A stretch of DNA of 64,000 nucleotides. Origin: UA16 sp042095135 (GTDB taxonomy: Bacteria; Bacteroidota; Bacteroidia; Flavobacteriales_D; Sanyastnellaceae). Under the pieces are notes generated by a model that saw nothing but the letters and a program-made list of their open reading frames with translations, was not told the origin of the DNA and ran no database searches. The stretch lies in NCBI GenBank assembly GCA_042095135.1, contig JBELBV010000003.1, forward strand, positions 1 to 64,000, in the 5' to 3' direction. Below are positions 1 to 8,612 of this stretch, piece after piece. The first letter of the stretch is position 1. The number at the start of each line of letters is the position of its first letter. The position numbers and the translations under genes are program-made.

Positions 1-228
1 GGCATTCAATTGCCATGCGTTCCCCTCTCGACTCCATTGTTCAACCGTTCCGTGCTCCATCCACGCCGATTGACCTCTCGCATAGCCGGTCCACAGCTCT
101 GCAAGAACCACCAACCCCAATCCAGCCCTGTACAATTCAGTTTTTCAACGAACCTCAGTAAAAATGTAATCGCCGTTCCATTGAATTCGTTGATGTGATG
201 TGGGAATTTGCGGATTGAATCAGGAACC
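1..228. other. Leader region before asd, no gene recognised
   Basis: This is the window edge upstream of aspartate-semialdehyde dehydrogenase. Open frames exist on both strands, but none gives a recognisable protein and the longest runs antisense through asd. No clear TAnnTTTG promoter box was found. It may hold the asd promoter and the end of a neighbouring transcription unit outside the window. Confidence 0.4.
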
Positions 229-1233
229 ATGGATGGATTGAAATTGGCGGTAATTGGAGCCACGGGACTCGTCGGGCGGACCATGCTCGAAGTGATGGAA
301 GAGCTGGCATTGCCGGTGGATGAGTTGCTCCCTGCAGGAAGTGAACGCAGTGCTGGGAATGAGGTGGAGTTCCAAGGCCGGAAATGGACCGTACAGACCG
401 TTGAGGAGGTGTTGGCGGCACGGCCGCAGGTGGCGCTGTTCAGTGCTGGCGGGGATGTGTCCAAAAAGTGGGCGCCCGAGTTTGCCAAAGTGGGGACCAC
501 GGTCATCGACAACAGCAGTGCGTGGCGCATGGATCCAGCATGCCCACTCGTGGTACCCGAGGTGAACGGCGACGCCATCGGTCCCGACGACCGCATAATC
601 GCCAACCCCAATTGCACGACGATGCAGCTCTTGATGGCCCTCAAGCCGTTGCACGACGCCTACCGTATCCAACGCGGCGTTGTGAGCACGTACCAAAGCA
701 TCACCGGAACCGGCAAAGCCGCCATCGTGCAGCTGGAAGCGGAACGCGCCGGCGAGGCCGTTGACGCGCCCGTCTATCCGCACCCCATTGATTTGAATTG
801 CCTGCCCCATTGCGATGTTTTCGGAGACAACGGGTATACGCGGGAGGAGATGAAGGTGTGGAATGAAACCAAGAAAATCTTGGGCGATGAGGAGGTGCAC
901 ATGACCTGCACAGCGGTTCGCGTGCCGGTGATGGGCGGGCACAGCGAAAGCGTTTACCTCGAGTTTGAGCAACCGTTTGAGCTGCAGGATGTGCGGAACA
1001 AGCTGGAGGCCTTTCCCGGTGTGGTGGTGGAAGACGAGCCAGCTAATAACCGCTACCCCATGCCCCGCACAGCAGCGGGCAAGAACGACGTATTCGTGGG
1101 CCGCATTCGACGGGATTTGGCGAATGAACGCGGGCTTCACCTGTGGATCGTAGCGGACAACCTGCGCAAGGGCGCGGCGACCAATACCGTGCAGATTGCC
1201 CAGTACCTGCTCGACCGCGGGCGTTGGGCCTGA
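229..1233 (+). CDS. asd: Aspartate-semialdehyde dehydrogenase
   Basis: This enzyme reduces aspartyl-4-phosphate to aspartate-4-semialdehyde with NADPH in the cytoplasm, the branch point to lysine/diaminopimelate, threonine and methionine. The 334-residue protein opens with the dinucleotide-binding motif GATGLVG at about residues 10-16. It has the catalytic cysteine Cys129 in NPNCTT, GTGKAA further on, and the substrate-binding RVPVMGGHSE segment. Length matches the family. The ATG at 229 was chosen because the Rossmann strand follows within a few residues; an in-frame TTG at 208 would add seven residues with no family match. The gene stands alone, with a TonB receptor gene 82 bp downstream that seems to have its own promoter. 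Confidence 0.96.
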   Translation: MDGLKLAVIGATGLVGRTMLEVMEELALPVDELLPAGSERSAGNEVEFQGRKWTVQTVEEVLAARPQVALFSAGGDVSKKWAPEFAKVGTTVIDNSSAWRMDPACPLVVPEVNGDAIGPDDRIIANPNCTTMQLLMALKPLHDAYRIQRGVVSTYQSITGTGKAAIVQLEAERAGEAVDAPVYPHPIDLNCLPHCDVFGDNGYTREEMKVWNETKKILGDEEVHMTCTAVRVPVMGGHSESVYLEFEQPFELQDVRNKLEAFPGVVVEDEPANNRYPMPRTAAGKNDVFVGRIRRDLANERGLHLWIVADNLRKGAATNTVQIAQYLLDRGRWA

Positions 1234-1239
1234 GTTCGC

Positions 1240-1270
1240 TTGATTTTTCCATTTAGCGCGCGCTATCTTG
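1240..1270 (+). promoter_or_regulatory. Candidate promoter of the TonB receptor gene
   Basis: A TTG at 1240-1242 and TATCTTG at 1264-1270 are separated by 21 bases. This resembles the Bacteroidota promoter (TTTG near -33, TAnnTTTG near -7) with an imperfect -7 box. It lies in the short gap after asd, about 45 bp before the receptor start codon. Inference from motif and position only. Confidence 0.35.
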
Positions 1271-1315
1271 CGTTGCGAACGGCTAGTGTAGCCACCACAA
1301 CCAAGTCTTCCACCG

Positions 1316-4180
1316 ATGCGCCAAACGCTCCGAATCCTCTTGGGCAGCACCCTGCTGATTGCATGTGCAGGCCTTTACCAAACCCTCTCCGCACAGACGG
1401 AAATCAAAGGCACCGTAATTGATGCCGAGACCGGCGACGCCCTCCCCGGCGCCTCTGTATTCATAGAAGAATCCCGTATGGGAACCGTTTCGGATTTCGA
1501 AGGGCGCTTCGAATTCACATCGCGGGCGACGGGAGCAGCTGAGTTGGTCATCAGCATGATCGGGTACGAAACCTACCGGCAAGCCTGTACGTTGGGGGAA
1601 GACGCATGGGTGCTGGACCTCGGCCCCATCACCATGCAGTCCTCGACCATTGGCCTCAGTGAAGCCAATGTCATCGCGTCCGTGGCCATCGACCGGGAGA
1701 CGCCGGTGGCGGTTTCAACGTTGGATGCCAGAACCATTCAAGAACAATTGGGGGATAAGGAATTGGTGGAAACATTGAATATCACGCCCGGTGTGTACGC
1801 AACCAAAAGCGGAGGCGGATTTGGGGACAGCCGGATTAATATTCGAGGGTTTGACCAGCGCAACGTGGCTGTCTTGATCAACGGAATCCCCGTCAACGAC
1901 ATGGAAAACGGTTGGGTGTATTGGTCCAACTGGGCCGGACTTGGCGACGCAGTCAACACCATGCAAGTCCAGCGCGGCTTGGGCGCGTCCAAGCTAGCCA
2001 TCAACTCCGTGGGCGGCACGTTGAACATCATCACCAAGGCCACCGACACGAAGAAGGGCGGCAGCCTGATGCAAAGTGTCACCGATTACGGCCGCTACAA
2101 AACCATGCTGTCGTTGAGCTCGGGGGTCATGGAAAACGGCTGGGCCGTCAGTGCGGTGGGCAGCCGGACCATGGGAAATGCCTACGTCGATGCCACCTTC
2201 ATTGATGCCTGGAGCTACTTTCTCACTGCGGCTAAAGACTTCGGCGCACACCGGCTCGTGTTCACGGCCATCGGTGCTCCCCAGACCCACGGGCAACGCC
2301 GGGGCCAGCTGACTGTGGACCGTTTCAATGACATCCAAAACCTCGGCTATGATGCGCACCGATGGAATGACGACTGGGGGTACCTGAGCCGGGGTGGGCA
2401 GGAGAATGAAGTCTTGAATGCCCGGGTCAACGGGTACCACAAACCACAGTTTGCCTTGAACGACTACTGGCAGTTGAGCGAGCGCACCAACCTTGCCACC
2501 AGCTTTTACATCAGCACCGGCAAAGGCTACGGCTCGCGATACGACGGCACCAGTAACCCCCGCGTCAGCGAGACCTATGTGGACACTGCAGGTGTAGAAC
2601 GCTCGGTCAAAACTTCTCTGAACTGGGATTACCTCTGGGATTCCAATGAGAACAACTCCCAGCCGGTCACCTACGCGGCGGATCAAATCGCTTATAACGC
2701 AGACGCACAGGCGTGGATCGATACGTTGCATGAGTTCGGCGATCCCATTGTGGTAGGGAACGATACGATTGTCGGCGGCCGCAGCCGCAGCGTCATTGAG
2801 AATGCACATAACGAGCATTTTTGGACCGGAATCCTCTCCACGTTGCGGCACGAAGTCAACGACCGCGTGAGCTTGATGGTAGGTGTGGACGCACGGTACT
2901 ACAGCGGCAAGCACTTCACCCGGGTCAACAACCTCCTCGGTGGGGATTTCTACCTCCAGTCCTTCAGCAGCAGCGACGGCTACGGTGTCAACCCGGATTA
3001 CGCGTTGATGGCCCAACCCGGTGACAAAGTGGATTACGACGACATTGGACGCGTGCAGTATGCCGGAGGGTTTGGCCAGGTCGAATACAAAGACGACCGG
3101 CTCAGCTTGTTCGGTGCGGGCACCATCTCCTACACCACTTACCGCCGCATCGATCCGTACAAGTACTTCCGGTATGAAGAGACCGGGGTGCAGGAAGTCA
3201 CACAGGTCAACGAGCAAACGGGCGAACTCGCCACCACCGAAGAATTCGTTTACGGCATCAAGTCCCAAAAGGCGAGCAGCGTCGGATACAATCTGAAAGC
3301 GGGCGGTAGCGTGCGTTTGGGCGAGACCAGCCATCTGTACCTTAATGGGGGCTACTATTCGCGCGCGCCTTTCATCCGTTACGTCTTCACGAACTATTCG
3401 AATGTGCTCAGCAACGACCGCTTAACCAACGAGAAGGTTGCCGCCATCGAGGTGGGTTATCGGTTCCGCTGGCGCGGCGTTTCCTTTGATTTGAACGCTT
3501 ACCATACCCAATGGCGCGACAAGAGCATCATGAGCAGTCCGTTGCTGCGCCCGGACGGAACCGAGTACAGGGCATTTATCACGGGGCTGATCCAGACCCA
3601 CGAAGGTGTGGAGATTGAATGGCGCACCAGACCCACGTCTTGGGCAGAGATTGGCGGCATGGCATCTTTCGGAAATTGGCGTTGGGACAACGATGTCAAC
3701 GCGGAGATTACCTCTGAAGAGGGAGGGCAGGTATTGGAAACGCTGTACATCTACTCCGCGGGTTTGAAGGTCAGCGATGCCCCGCAATCGCAGGTAGGAG
3801 TTGTCTCGAATTTCGATGTTACGAAGCGGTTCCGGCTGGGCGCCAACTACGTATACAATTGGAACCTCTACGCGCGATTCCAGGTGGACACCGACCGCAC
3901 CAATCCCGACCGCGCAGGCTTGCAGCCGGTGTTGCTTCCGGCGTTTGGCTACCTCGATCTCCGCGGAAGTTACCGGTTCCAGGCGGCGGGCATGAAATGG
4001 ATGGCCAGCTTGAACGTGCAGAATGCATTGAACAACATCTACATCAGCGATGGTTTTGAAACATTTGTGACAGATCCGCAAACCGGCGAGAAGATTCAAG
4101 GGACCGTGGAGAACGGCAAACTCGAAGGATACTGGGCGTATGGCCGCACCCTCTCGGCGACGCTCAAGATGACGTTTTAA
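1316..4180 (+). CDS. TonB-dependent outer-membrane receptor with carboxypeptidase-regulatory-like domain
   Basis: A predicted 954-residue outer-membrane receptor that would import a ligand by a gated beta-barrel driven by TonB. It starts with a signal peptide of about 26 residues ending near LSAQ. A CarboxypepD_reg-like beta-sandwich follows at about 29-115 (KGTVIDAETGDALPGASV), then a plug domain at about 140-245 (GDSRINIRGFD, VLINGIPVND, GGTLNIITK), then a long barrel ending in Phe (LKMTF). This layout is typical of Bacteroidota receptors. No SusD-like lipoprotein gene follows, so it is not a classical polysaccharide-utilisation pair. The substrate cannot be told from sequence; peptide, siderophore or other ligands are possible. 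Confidence 0.93.
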   Translation: MRQTLRILLGSTLLIACAGLYQTLSAQTEIKGTVIDAETGDALPGASVFIEESRMGTVSDFEGRFEFTSRATGAAELVISMIGYETYRQACTLGEDAWVLDLGPITMQSSTIGLSEANVIASVAIDRETPVAVSTLDARTIQEQLGDKELVETLNITPGVYATKSGGGFGDSRINIRGFDQRNVAVLINGIPVNDMENGWVYWSNWAGLGDAVNTMQVQRGLGASKLAINSVGGTLNIITKATDTKKGGSLMQSVTDYGRYKTMLSLSSGVMENGWAVSAVGSRTMGNAYVDATFIDAWSYFLTAAKDFGAHRLVFTAIGAPQTHGQRRGQLTVDRFNDIQNLGYDAHRWNDDWGYLSRGGQENEVLNARVNGYHKPQFALNDYWQLSERTNLATSFYISTGKGYGSRYDGTSNPRVSETYVDTAGVERSVKTSLNWDYLWDSNENNSQPVTYAADQIAYNADAQAWIDTLHEFGDPIVVGNDTIVGGRSRSVIENAHNEHFWTGILSTLRHEVNDRVSLMVGVDARYYSGKHFTRVNNLLGGDFYLQSFSSSDGYGVNPDYALMAQPGDKVDYDDIGRVQYAGGFGQVEYKDDRLSLFGAGTISYTTYRRIDPYKYFRYEETGVQEVTQVNEQTGELATTEEFVYGIKSQKASSVGYNLKAGGSVRLGETSHLYLNGGYYSRAPFIRYVFTNYSNVLSNDRLTNEKVAAIEVGYRFRWRGVSFDLNAYHTQWRDKSIMSSPLLRPDGTEYRAFITGLIQTHEGVEIEWRTRPTSWAEIGGMASFGNWRWDNDVNAEITSEEGGQVLETLYIYSAGLKVSDAPQSQVGVVSNFDVTKRFRLGANYVYNWNLYARFQVDTDRTNPDRAGLQPVLLPAFGYLDLRGSYRFQAAGMKWMASLNVQNALNNIYISDGFETFVTDPQTGEKIQGTVENGKLEGYWAYGRTLSATLKMTF

Positions 4181-4183
4181 ACA

Positions 4184-4206
4184 GAAAAAGCCACCTCAAA
4201 GGCGAC
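4184..4206 (-). terminator. Rho-independent terminator of the tRNA-Thr gene
   Basis: Read on the minus strand, GTCGCC and GGTGGC form a 6-bp stem with two G-T wobbles around a short loop, followed by TTTTT. It begins six bases past the 3' end of the tRNA gene. On the plus strand the same bases leave two A-C mismatches, so it fits tRNA termination better than termination of the receptor gene. Confidence 0.6.
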
Positions 4207-4211
4207 TTTTC

Positions 4212-4287
4212 TGGAGCCGATATGCGGACTTGAACTGCAGACCTACGCATTACGGATGCGTTGCTCTACCAGCTGAACTACATCGGC
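4212..4287 (-). tRNA. tRNA-Thr (anticodon CGT)
   Basis: A 76-base cloverleaf including an encoded 3' CCA. The acceptor stem GCCGATG pairs with TATCGGC (one G-T), and the D arm has GTTC/GAGC with the AGCTGGTA loop. The anticodon stem ACGCA/TGCGT holds the loop TCCGTAA, so the anticodon is CGT, reading ACG threonine codons. The T loop is TTCAAGT. The T stem TGCAG/CCGCA has one A-C mismatch next to its closing pair. The discriminator base is T. It sits between the convergent TonB receptor gene and metG and has its own terminator. Confidence 0.92.
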
Positions 4288-4348
4288 AAAGCGTCAGAAA
4301 AAATACGCAGGACTTCGCCGCGAGGTTGCGTTTTGAAGCGGGGAAATT

Positions 4349-6442
4349 TTAGCGAATGACGTCGCCCGCCTGCGTGCCTACTTCAGGCGTCACGAAGCGC
4401 AGTGACCCGTCAGCCGTCTCTGCCATGAGTACCATGCCCTGGCTTTCGATGCCACGAATCTTTCGTGGGGCCAAGTTCACCAGCAGGGTCACCCGACGCC
4501 CCACCACTTCTTCCGGTGTGAAATGCTCCGCAATGCCGCTCAGCACGGTGCGCTCATCGAGGCCGGTGCGGATGGTTAAATTCAACAGGCGGTCCGCCTT
4601 GGGAACCCGCTCGCACGCGACGACCTCGCCCACGCGCAAGTCCAGTTTTTGAAAATCTTCAAACGTCATAATCTCTTTTTGGGGTTCGCATTCCGCTCGG
4701 CCACTAGTGGCTTCTGCACGGGCTGATTCAAGTTTGGCCACTTGGGCATCCACGGCTTCAGCTTCAACTTTTTCGAATAGGATGGGCAGTTCGCCCAAAG
4801 TGTTACCGGCCTGAACCATGCCGGGTGCCGCATCGGCCCACGTGGGGTGTGTGATGCCAAACGCACCTTGCAACTTGGCCGCGGTCTTGGGCAGGAACGG
4901 TTCCATGAGTACTGCACAGTTCGCAGCGACTTGGATGCAGGTGTTGAGGATGACCGCTGTCCGCTCGGGGTCAGTCTTGAAGGCCTTCCACGGTTCCTGT
5001 TCCGTCATGTATTTGTTGCCCAAGCGCGCAATGCCCATGGCGGCTTGCAGGGCGTCCCGGAAGCGGTTGCGTCGGATCAGGTCTGCGATTTGTACAGGAG
5101 CCACTGACAACGCGTCAAGCACGACGCGGTCTGCTTCGCTCAAGTCTGTTAGGTTTACCGCCGGTACGGTCCCCTCGTAGTACTTGCGGGTCAGCACCAA
5201 TACGCGGTTTACGAAGTTGCCGAGTACGTCGGCCAACTCATTGTTAACCCGTTCGCGGTAATCGGCCCAGGTGAATTCGCTGTCTTTTTGTTCGGGCATG
5301 ATGCTCGCCAAGACGTAGCGAAGCTCGTCACTTTTCCCAGGGAACTCGCTGAGGAACTCGTTGACCCACACCGCCCAATTGCGCGAGGTGGAAATCTTGT
5401 CGCCTTCCAAGTTCATGAAGGCATTGGCGGGGACGTTTGAAGGCAAGATGTAGCCCCCGTGCTCCCGCAACAAAATGGGGAAGATGAGGCAGTGGAAAAC
5501 GATGTTGTCTTTGCCAATGAAGTGCATCAATTCCGCTTCGTCGGATTTCCACCAATCCTCCCATCGGGCGCCGTTTTGCTCGGCCCACTCCATAGTCGAC
5601 GTGATGTACCCAATGGGTGCATCGAGCCAGACGTAAAGCACTTTTCCATCCGCGCCTTCCACCGGTACCGGCACGCCCCAATCGAGGTCGCGTGTCATGG
5701 CCCGGCTTTGAAGTCCGCTGTCAATCCAGCTGCGGCACTGGCCACTGACGTGTGCTTTCCAAGCCGATGCGTCGTGATGCGGTTGGCCTTCAAACGTGCC
5801 GTTTTCGATGTATTCCTTGAGCCAGTCTTCGTGACGGCCCATGGGCAGGTACCATAGGGTCGTGTCCTTGAGTACAGGCGTGGCGCCGCTCAAGGTGGAG
5901 GTGGGGTTGATGAGGTCGGTGGGGGACAGGGCGCTGCCGCATTTCTCGCATTGGTCGCCATAAGCGCCTTCTGCCTCGCATTTGGGGCAGGTGCCGGTGA
6001 TGTACCGGTCCGCGAGGAACTGGTTTGCTTCGGGGTCGTAGAACTGGGCTTCTGTTTTGACTTCGAAGCTGCCCTTCTCAAGAAGGGTCAAGAAAAAATC
6101 TTGGGCAACCCCGTGGTGGCGCTCGCTGGACGTTCGGGAATAGTGGTCGAACGACATGTCCAATCCTTGGAACGCCTGCTGCATTTCACCGTGGTACCGG
6201 TCGACGATTTCCCGGGGTGTAACCCCGTCTTTCTTCGCCCGCAACGTTATGGCCGCACCGTGTTCATCGCTGCCGCACACCCAGACCACGTCCGACTCGG
6301 CCATGCGCTCAAAGCGCGCACGGATATCACCGGGTAGGTAGGCGCCGGCGACGTGCCCAATGTGGATCTGACCGTTGGCATACGGCAAGGCCGACGTCAT
6401 CATCAAACGTTTGGGGTACCGGTAGGAGGGTCTTGATGCCAT
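4349..6442 (-). CDS. metG: Methionyl-tRNA synthetase with C-terminal tRNA-binding domain
   Basis: Charges tRNA-Met with methionine using ATP. From the chosen ATG at 6442 the protein has 697 residues. HIGH is at 27-30, a zinc knuckle follows (CPKC ... CEKC), the KMSKS loop appears as KISTS, then the helical anticodon-binding domain. A Trbp111/EMAP-II-like OB domain closes the protein (FEDFQKLDLRVGEV, LVNLAPRKIRG), the dimeric bacterial form. Two earlier in-frame ATGs at 6484 and 6475 would add up to 14 residues without family support. The gene is divergent from the LD-carboxypeptidase gene, with 65 bp between start codons. Confidence 0.97.
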   Translation of the reverse strand: MASRPSYRYPKRLMMTSALPYANGQIHIGHVAGAYLPGDIRARFERMAESDVVWVCGSDEHGAAITLRAKKDGVTPREIVDRYHGEMQQAFQGLDMSFDHYSRTSSERHHGVAQDFFLTLLEKGSFEVKTEAQFYDPEANQFLADRYITGTCPKCEAEGAYGDQCEKCGSALSPTDLINPTSTLSGATPVLKDTTLWYLPMGRHEDWLKEYIENGTFEGQPHHDASAWKAHVSGQCRSWIDSGLQSRAMTRDLDWGVPVPVEGADGKVLYVWLDAPIGYITSTMEWAEQNGARWEDWWKSDEAELMHFIGKDNIVFHCLIFPILLREHGGYILPSNVPANAFMNLEGDKISTSRNWAVWVNEFLSEFPGKSDELRYVLASIMPEQKDSEFTWADYRERVNNELADVLGNFVNRVLVLTRKYYEGTVPAVNLTDLSEADRVVLDALSVAPVQIADLIRRNRFRDALQAAMGIARLGNKYMTEQEPWKAFKTDPERTAVILNTCIQVAANCAVLMEPFLPKTAAKLQGAFGITHPTWADAAPGMVQAGNTLGELPILFEKVEAEAVDAQVAKLESARAEATSGRAECEPQKEIMTFEDFQKLDLRVGEVVACERVPKADRLLNLTIRTGLDERTVLSGIAEHFTPEEVVGRRVTLLVNLAPRKIRGIESQGMVLMAETADGSLRFVTPEVGTQAGDVIR

Positions 6443-6507
6443 GGTGCGCGCTAAAGTGGTGCGAATTTCGGGCATTTTCCGCATCCCTTCCCATCTTGCG
6501 TGGAATC

Positions 6508-7395
6508 ATGTCATTCCCTTGCGAAATCCCCAAGGCACTGCAGCCAGGCGACGGTGTTCTCCTCGCTGCTCCCGCGCGGTTTGTGACCGCCGATCAAGTC
6601 GCTGCCGCAGAAGCGCACGTTCGTGCAGCGGGCTACAGGCCCATTGTGTACGACGGGCTGCTCGAGCGGGATGGGCAATTTGGCGGGTCGGATGCACATC
6701 GATCCAATTACCTCAATGCAGGCTTTGCCGATGAGCTGGTACGTGCCATTTGGGCAATGCGCGGGGGCTATGGATGCGGCCGTCTGCTGCCGCTACTGGA
6801 TGCCAATGCCTTTGCGGCCGACCCCACTTGGTTGGTCGGGTTCAGCGACATAACGGCGTTGCACGGGTGGGCGCAAGTCCATGGCATCGCGTCGCTGCAT
6901 GCCCCTGTAGCGAGCACATACGTCCAGGCCTCGGAACTGACCCGGCAGGACATGTGGCAGGCCTTGGAGAAAAAGGAGGACAGGCGTGAAGCGGACGCTC
7001 CCGCCGTCGTTGGCGGCAACTTGTCGGTCTTGTACAGCTTGCTCGGCACGCCGTACTTCCCACCAGTCGAAGACGCGTGGCTGCTGCTGGAGGATTTGGA
7101 TGAGTACCTCTACCATGTGGACCGGATGTTGCTGGCATTGCGGCTTGCGGGGGTCTTCGATCGTGTCCGGGGCGTGTTGGTGGGGCGCTTTACCGATTTG
7201 CACGATAACACCATTGCTGACGGGCAAGCGGTGGACAATCCGTTTGGACAAGATGTGAGGCAAATGCTGGCGGAACACGTGCCCGCCGCCACGCCTGTCG
7301 TGTACGGAATATCGGTCGGTCACCTGGCCGAGAACGAATCCGTCATCTTGGGTGTTGCGTCGGCCAGATCGGTGCATTGGACGCGCGGGTTTTGA
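6508..7395 (+). CDS. ldcA: LD-carboxypeptidase (peptidase family S66)
   Basis: A predicted cytoplasmic muramoyl-tetrapeptide carboxypeptidase that removes terminal D-alanine from recycled murein tetrapeptides. In 295 residues it shows the family landmarks: RGGYGCGRLLP near residue 85, the nucleophile Ser113 in GFSDIT, the acidic residue in LLLEDLDE, and the catalytic His in GHLAENE near the C terminus. It has no signal peptide, as expected for LdcA. The start at 6508 fits the family; an upstream in-frame ATG at 6433 would run into the metG start region. S66 members can also cleave microcin C or similar, but recycling is the default role. Confidence 0.9.
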   Translation: MSFPCEIPKALQPGDGVLLAAPARFVTADQVAAAEAHVRAAGYRPIVYDGLLERDGQFGGSDAHRSNYLNAGFADELVRAIWAMRGGYGCGRLLPLLDANAFAADPTWLVGFSDITALHGWAQVHGIASLHAPVASTYVQASELTRQDMWQALEKKEDRREADAPAVVGGNLSVLYSLLGTPYFPPVEDAWLLLEDLDEYLYHVDRMLLALRLAGVFDRVRGVLVGRFTDLHDNTIADGQAVDNPFGQDVRQMLAEHVPAATPVVYGISVGHLAENESVILGVASARSVHWTRGF

Positions 7396-7405
7396 CCTAA
7401 TTTTG
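7377..7405 (+). promoter_or_regulatory. Candidate promoter of kbl
   Basis: TTG at 7377-7379, an 18-base spacer, then a perfect TAnnTTTG box (TAATTTTG) at 7398-7405. The box ends only four bases before the ATG at 7410, so the transcript would start at or near the start codon and be almost leaderless. Motif-based inference. Confidence 0.5.
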
Positions 7406-7409
7406 AGGC

Positions 7410-8612
7410 ATGTACGGTTCAATGCAATCCCACCTCGAGTCCGAACTCGAGCAAATCACCGCCGCCGGTATGTTCAAGTCGGAACGTATCATCGCGGGCG
7501 CTCAAGACGTAGAAATCACGCTGACCGACGGATCGAAAGTCCTGAATTTTTGTGCGAACAATTACCTGGGATTGAGCAGTGATCCGCGGGTGTGCGAAGC
7601 CGCCAAACGCGCCATTGACACCCACGGTTTTGGCATGTCAAGTGTGCGGTTCATCTGCGGTACCCAGGACATTCACAAGGAACTCGAGGAGAAGATTGCG
7701 GAGTTTCACCACACCGAAGACACCATTTTATACGCTGCGGCATTCGACGCGAATGGCGGGGTATTCGAGCCGTTGCTTGGCCCGGACGATGCCATCATTT
7801 CCGATGCGTTGAACCACGCTAGCATCATTGATGGTGTGCGTTTGTGCAAAGCGGCTCGTTACCGGTATGCCAACGATGACATGGCGGATTTGGAGGCGCA
7901 GCTGCAAAAGGCCCAAGCGGCCAACCACCGGTTTAAGGTTATCGTAACCGATGGGGTGTTCTCGATGGACGGCTACGTAGCGCAGATTGACAAGATTTGC
8001 GACCTCGCGGATCAGTACGATGCGCTCGTGATGGTCGATGAGTGCCACGCTACGGGCTTCATTGGAAAAACAGGCCGCGGGAGCATTGAATTGCGGAACG
8101 CCTTGGGTCGGGTCGACATCATCACCGGTACGCTGGGCAAGGCCATGGGCGGTGCCATGGGCGGGTTCACGACGGGCCGGAAGGAAATCATTGAGATGCT
8201 GCGCCAGCGGTCACGGCCGTACCTGTTCTCCAACAGCTTGGCTCCGAGCATCGTCGGCGCATCGCTGGAAGTGTTCAACATGCTGAGTGAGTCCACCGAA
8301 CTTCGCGACCGGCTGGAGGAGAATACCGCTTACTTCAAAGCGGGCATGCGCCGGGTCGGGCTGCCCATCAAAGACGGCGAGTCGGCCATTGTGCCCGTGA
8401 TGCTGGGTGACGCCAAGCTGTCGCAAGTCATGGCCAATCGATTGCTCGAGGAAGGCATTTATGTGATTGGTTTCTTTTACCCCGTCGTCCCGAAAGGCGA
8501 AGCACGTATACGGGTGCAGCTGTCCGCAGCCCACACCCGTGAGCAATTGGATCGGGCCATTGAAGCCTTTCGTAAAGTGGGCGATGAACTCGGGGTGCTC
8601 GAGGTGAGCTGA
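7410..8612 (+). CDS. kbl: Glycine C-acetyltransferase (2-amino-3-ketobutyrate CoA ligase)
   Basis: A PLP enzyme of the alpha-oxoamine synthase family that splits 2-amino-3-ketobutyrate with CoA into glycine and acetyl-CoA, the second step of threonine degradation. The 400-residue length matches. It shows NFCANNYLGL, the substrate segment SVRFICGTQ, DECHATGF and the PLP lysine Lys244 in GTLGKAMGG, the same number as in the Escherichia coli enzyme. Serine palmitoyltransferase or KAS-type paralogues are related, but the N-terminal and FCGTQ-type motifs favour Kbl. Threonine dehydrogenase is not in the window. The stop codon overlaps the next start by one base (TGATG). Confidence 0.94.
   Translation: MYGSMQSHLESELEQITAAGMFKSERIIAGAQDVEITLTDGSKVLNFCANNYLGLSSDPRVCEAAKRAIDTHGFGMSSVRFICGTQDIHKELEEKIAEFHHTEDTILYAAAFDANGGVFEPLLGPDDAIISDALNHASIIDGVRLCKAARYRYANDDMADLEAQLQKAQAANHRFKVIVTDGVFSMDGYVAQIDKICDLADQYDALVMVDECHATGFIGKTGRGSIELRNALGRVDIITGTLGKAMGGAMGGFTTGRKEIIEMLRQRSRPYLFSNSLAPSIVGASLEVFNMLSESTELRDRLEENTAYFKAGMRRVGLPIKDGESAIVPVMLGDAKLSQVMANRLLEEGIYVIGFFYPVVPKGEARIRVQLSAAHTREQLDRAIEAFRKVGDELGVLEVS

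Noticed and set aside
220..1350. Minus-strand open frame of 376 codons over asd
   Set aside because: Antisense shadow without motifs; asd is unambiguous.
1994..3334. Long minus-strand open frame (446 codons) inside the TonB receptor gene
   Set aside because: Antisense shadow of a GC-rich gene; no recognisable motif, while the plus strand encodes a clear receptor.
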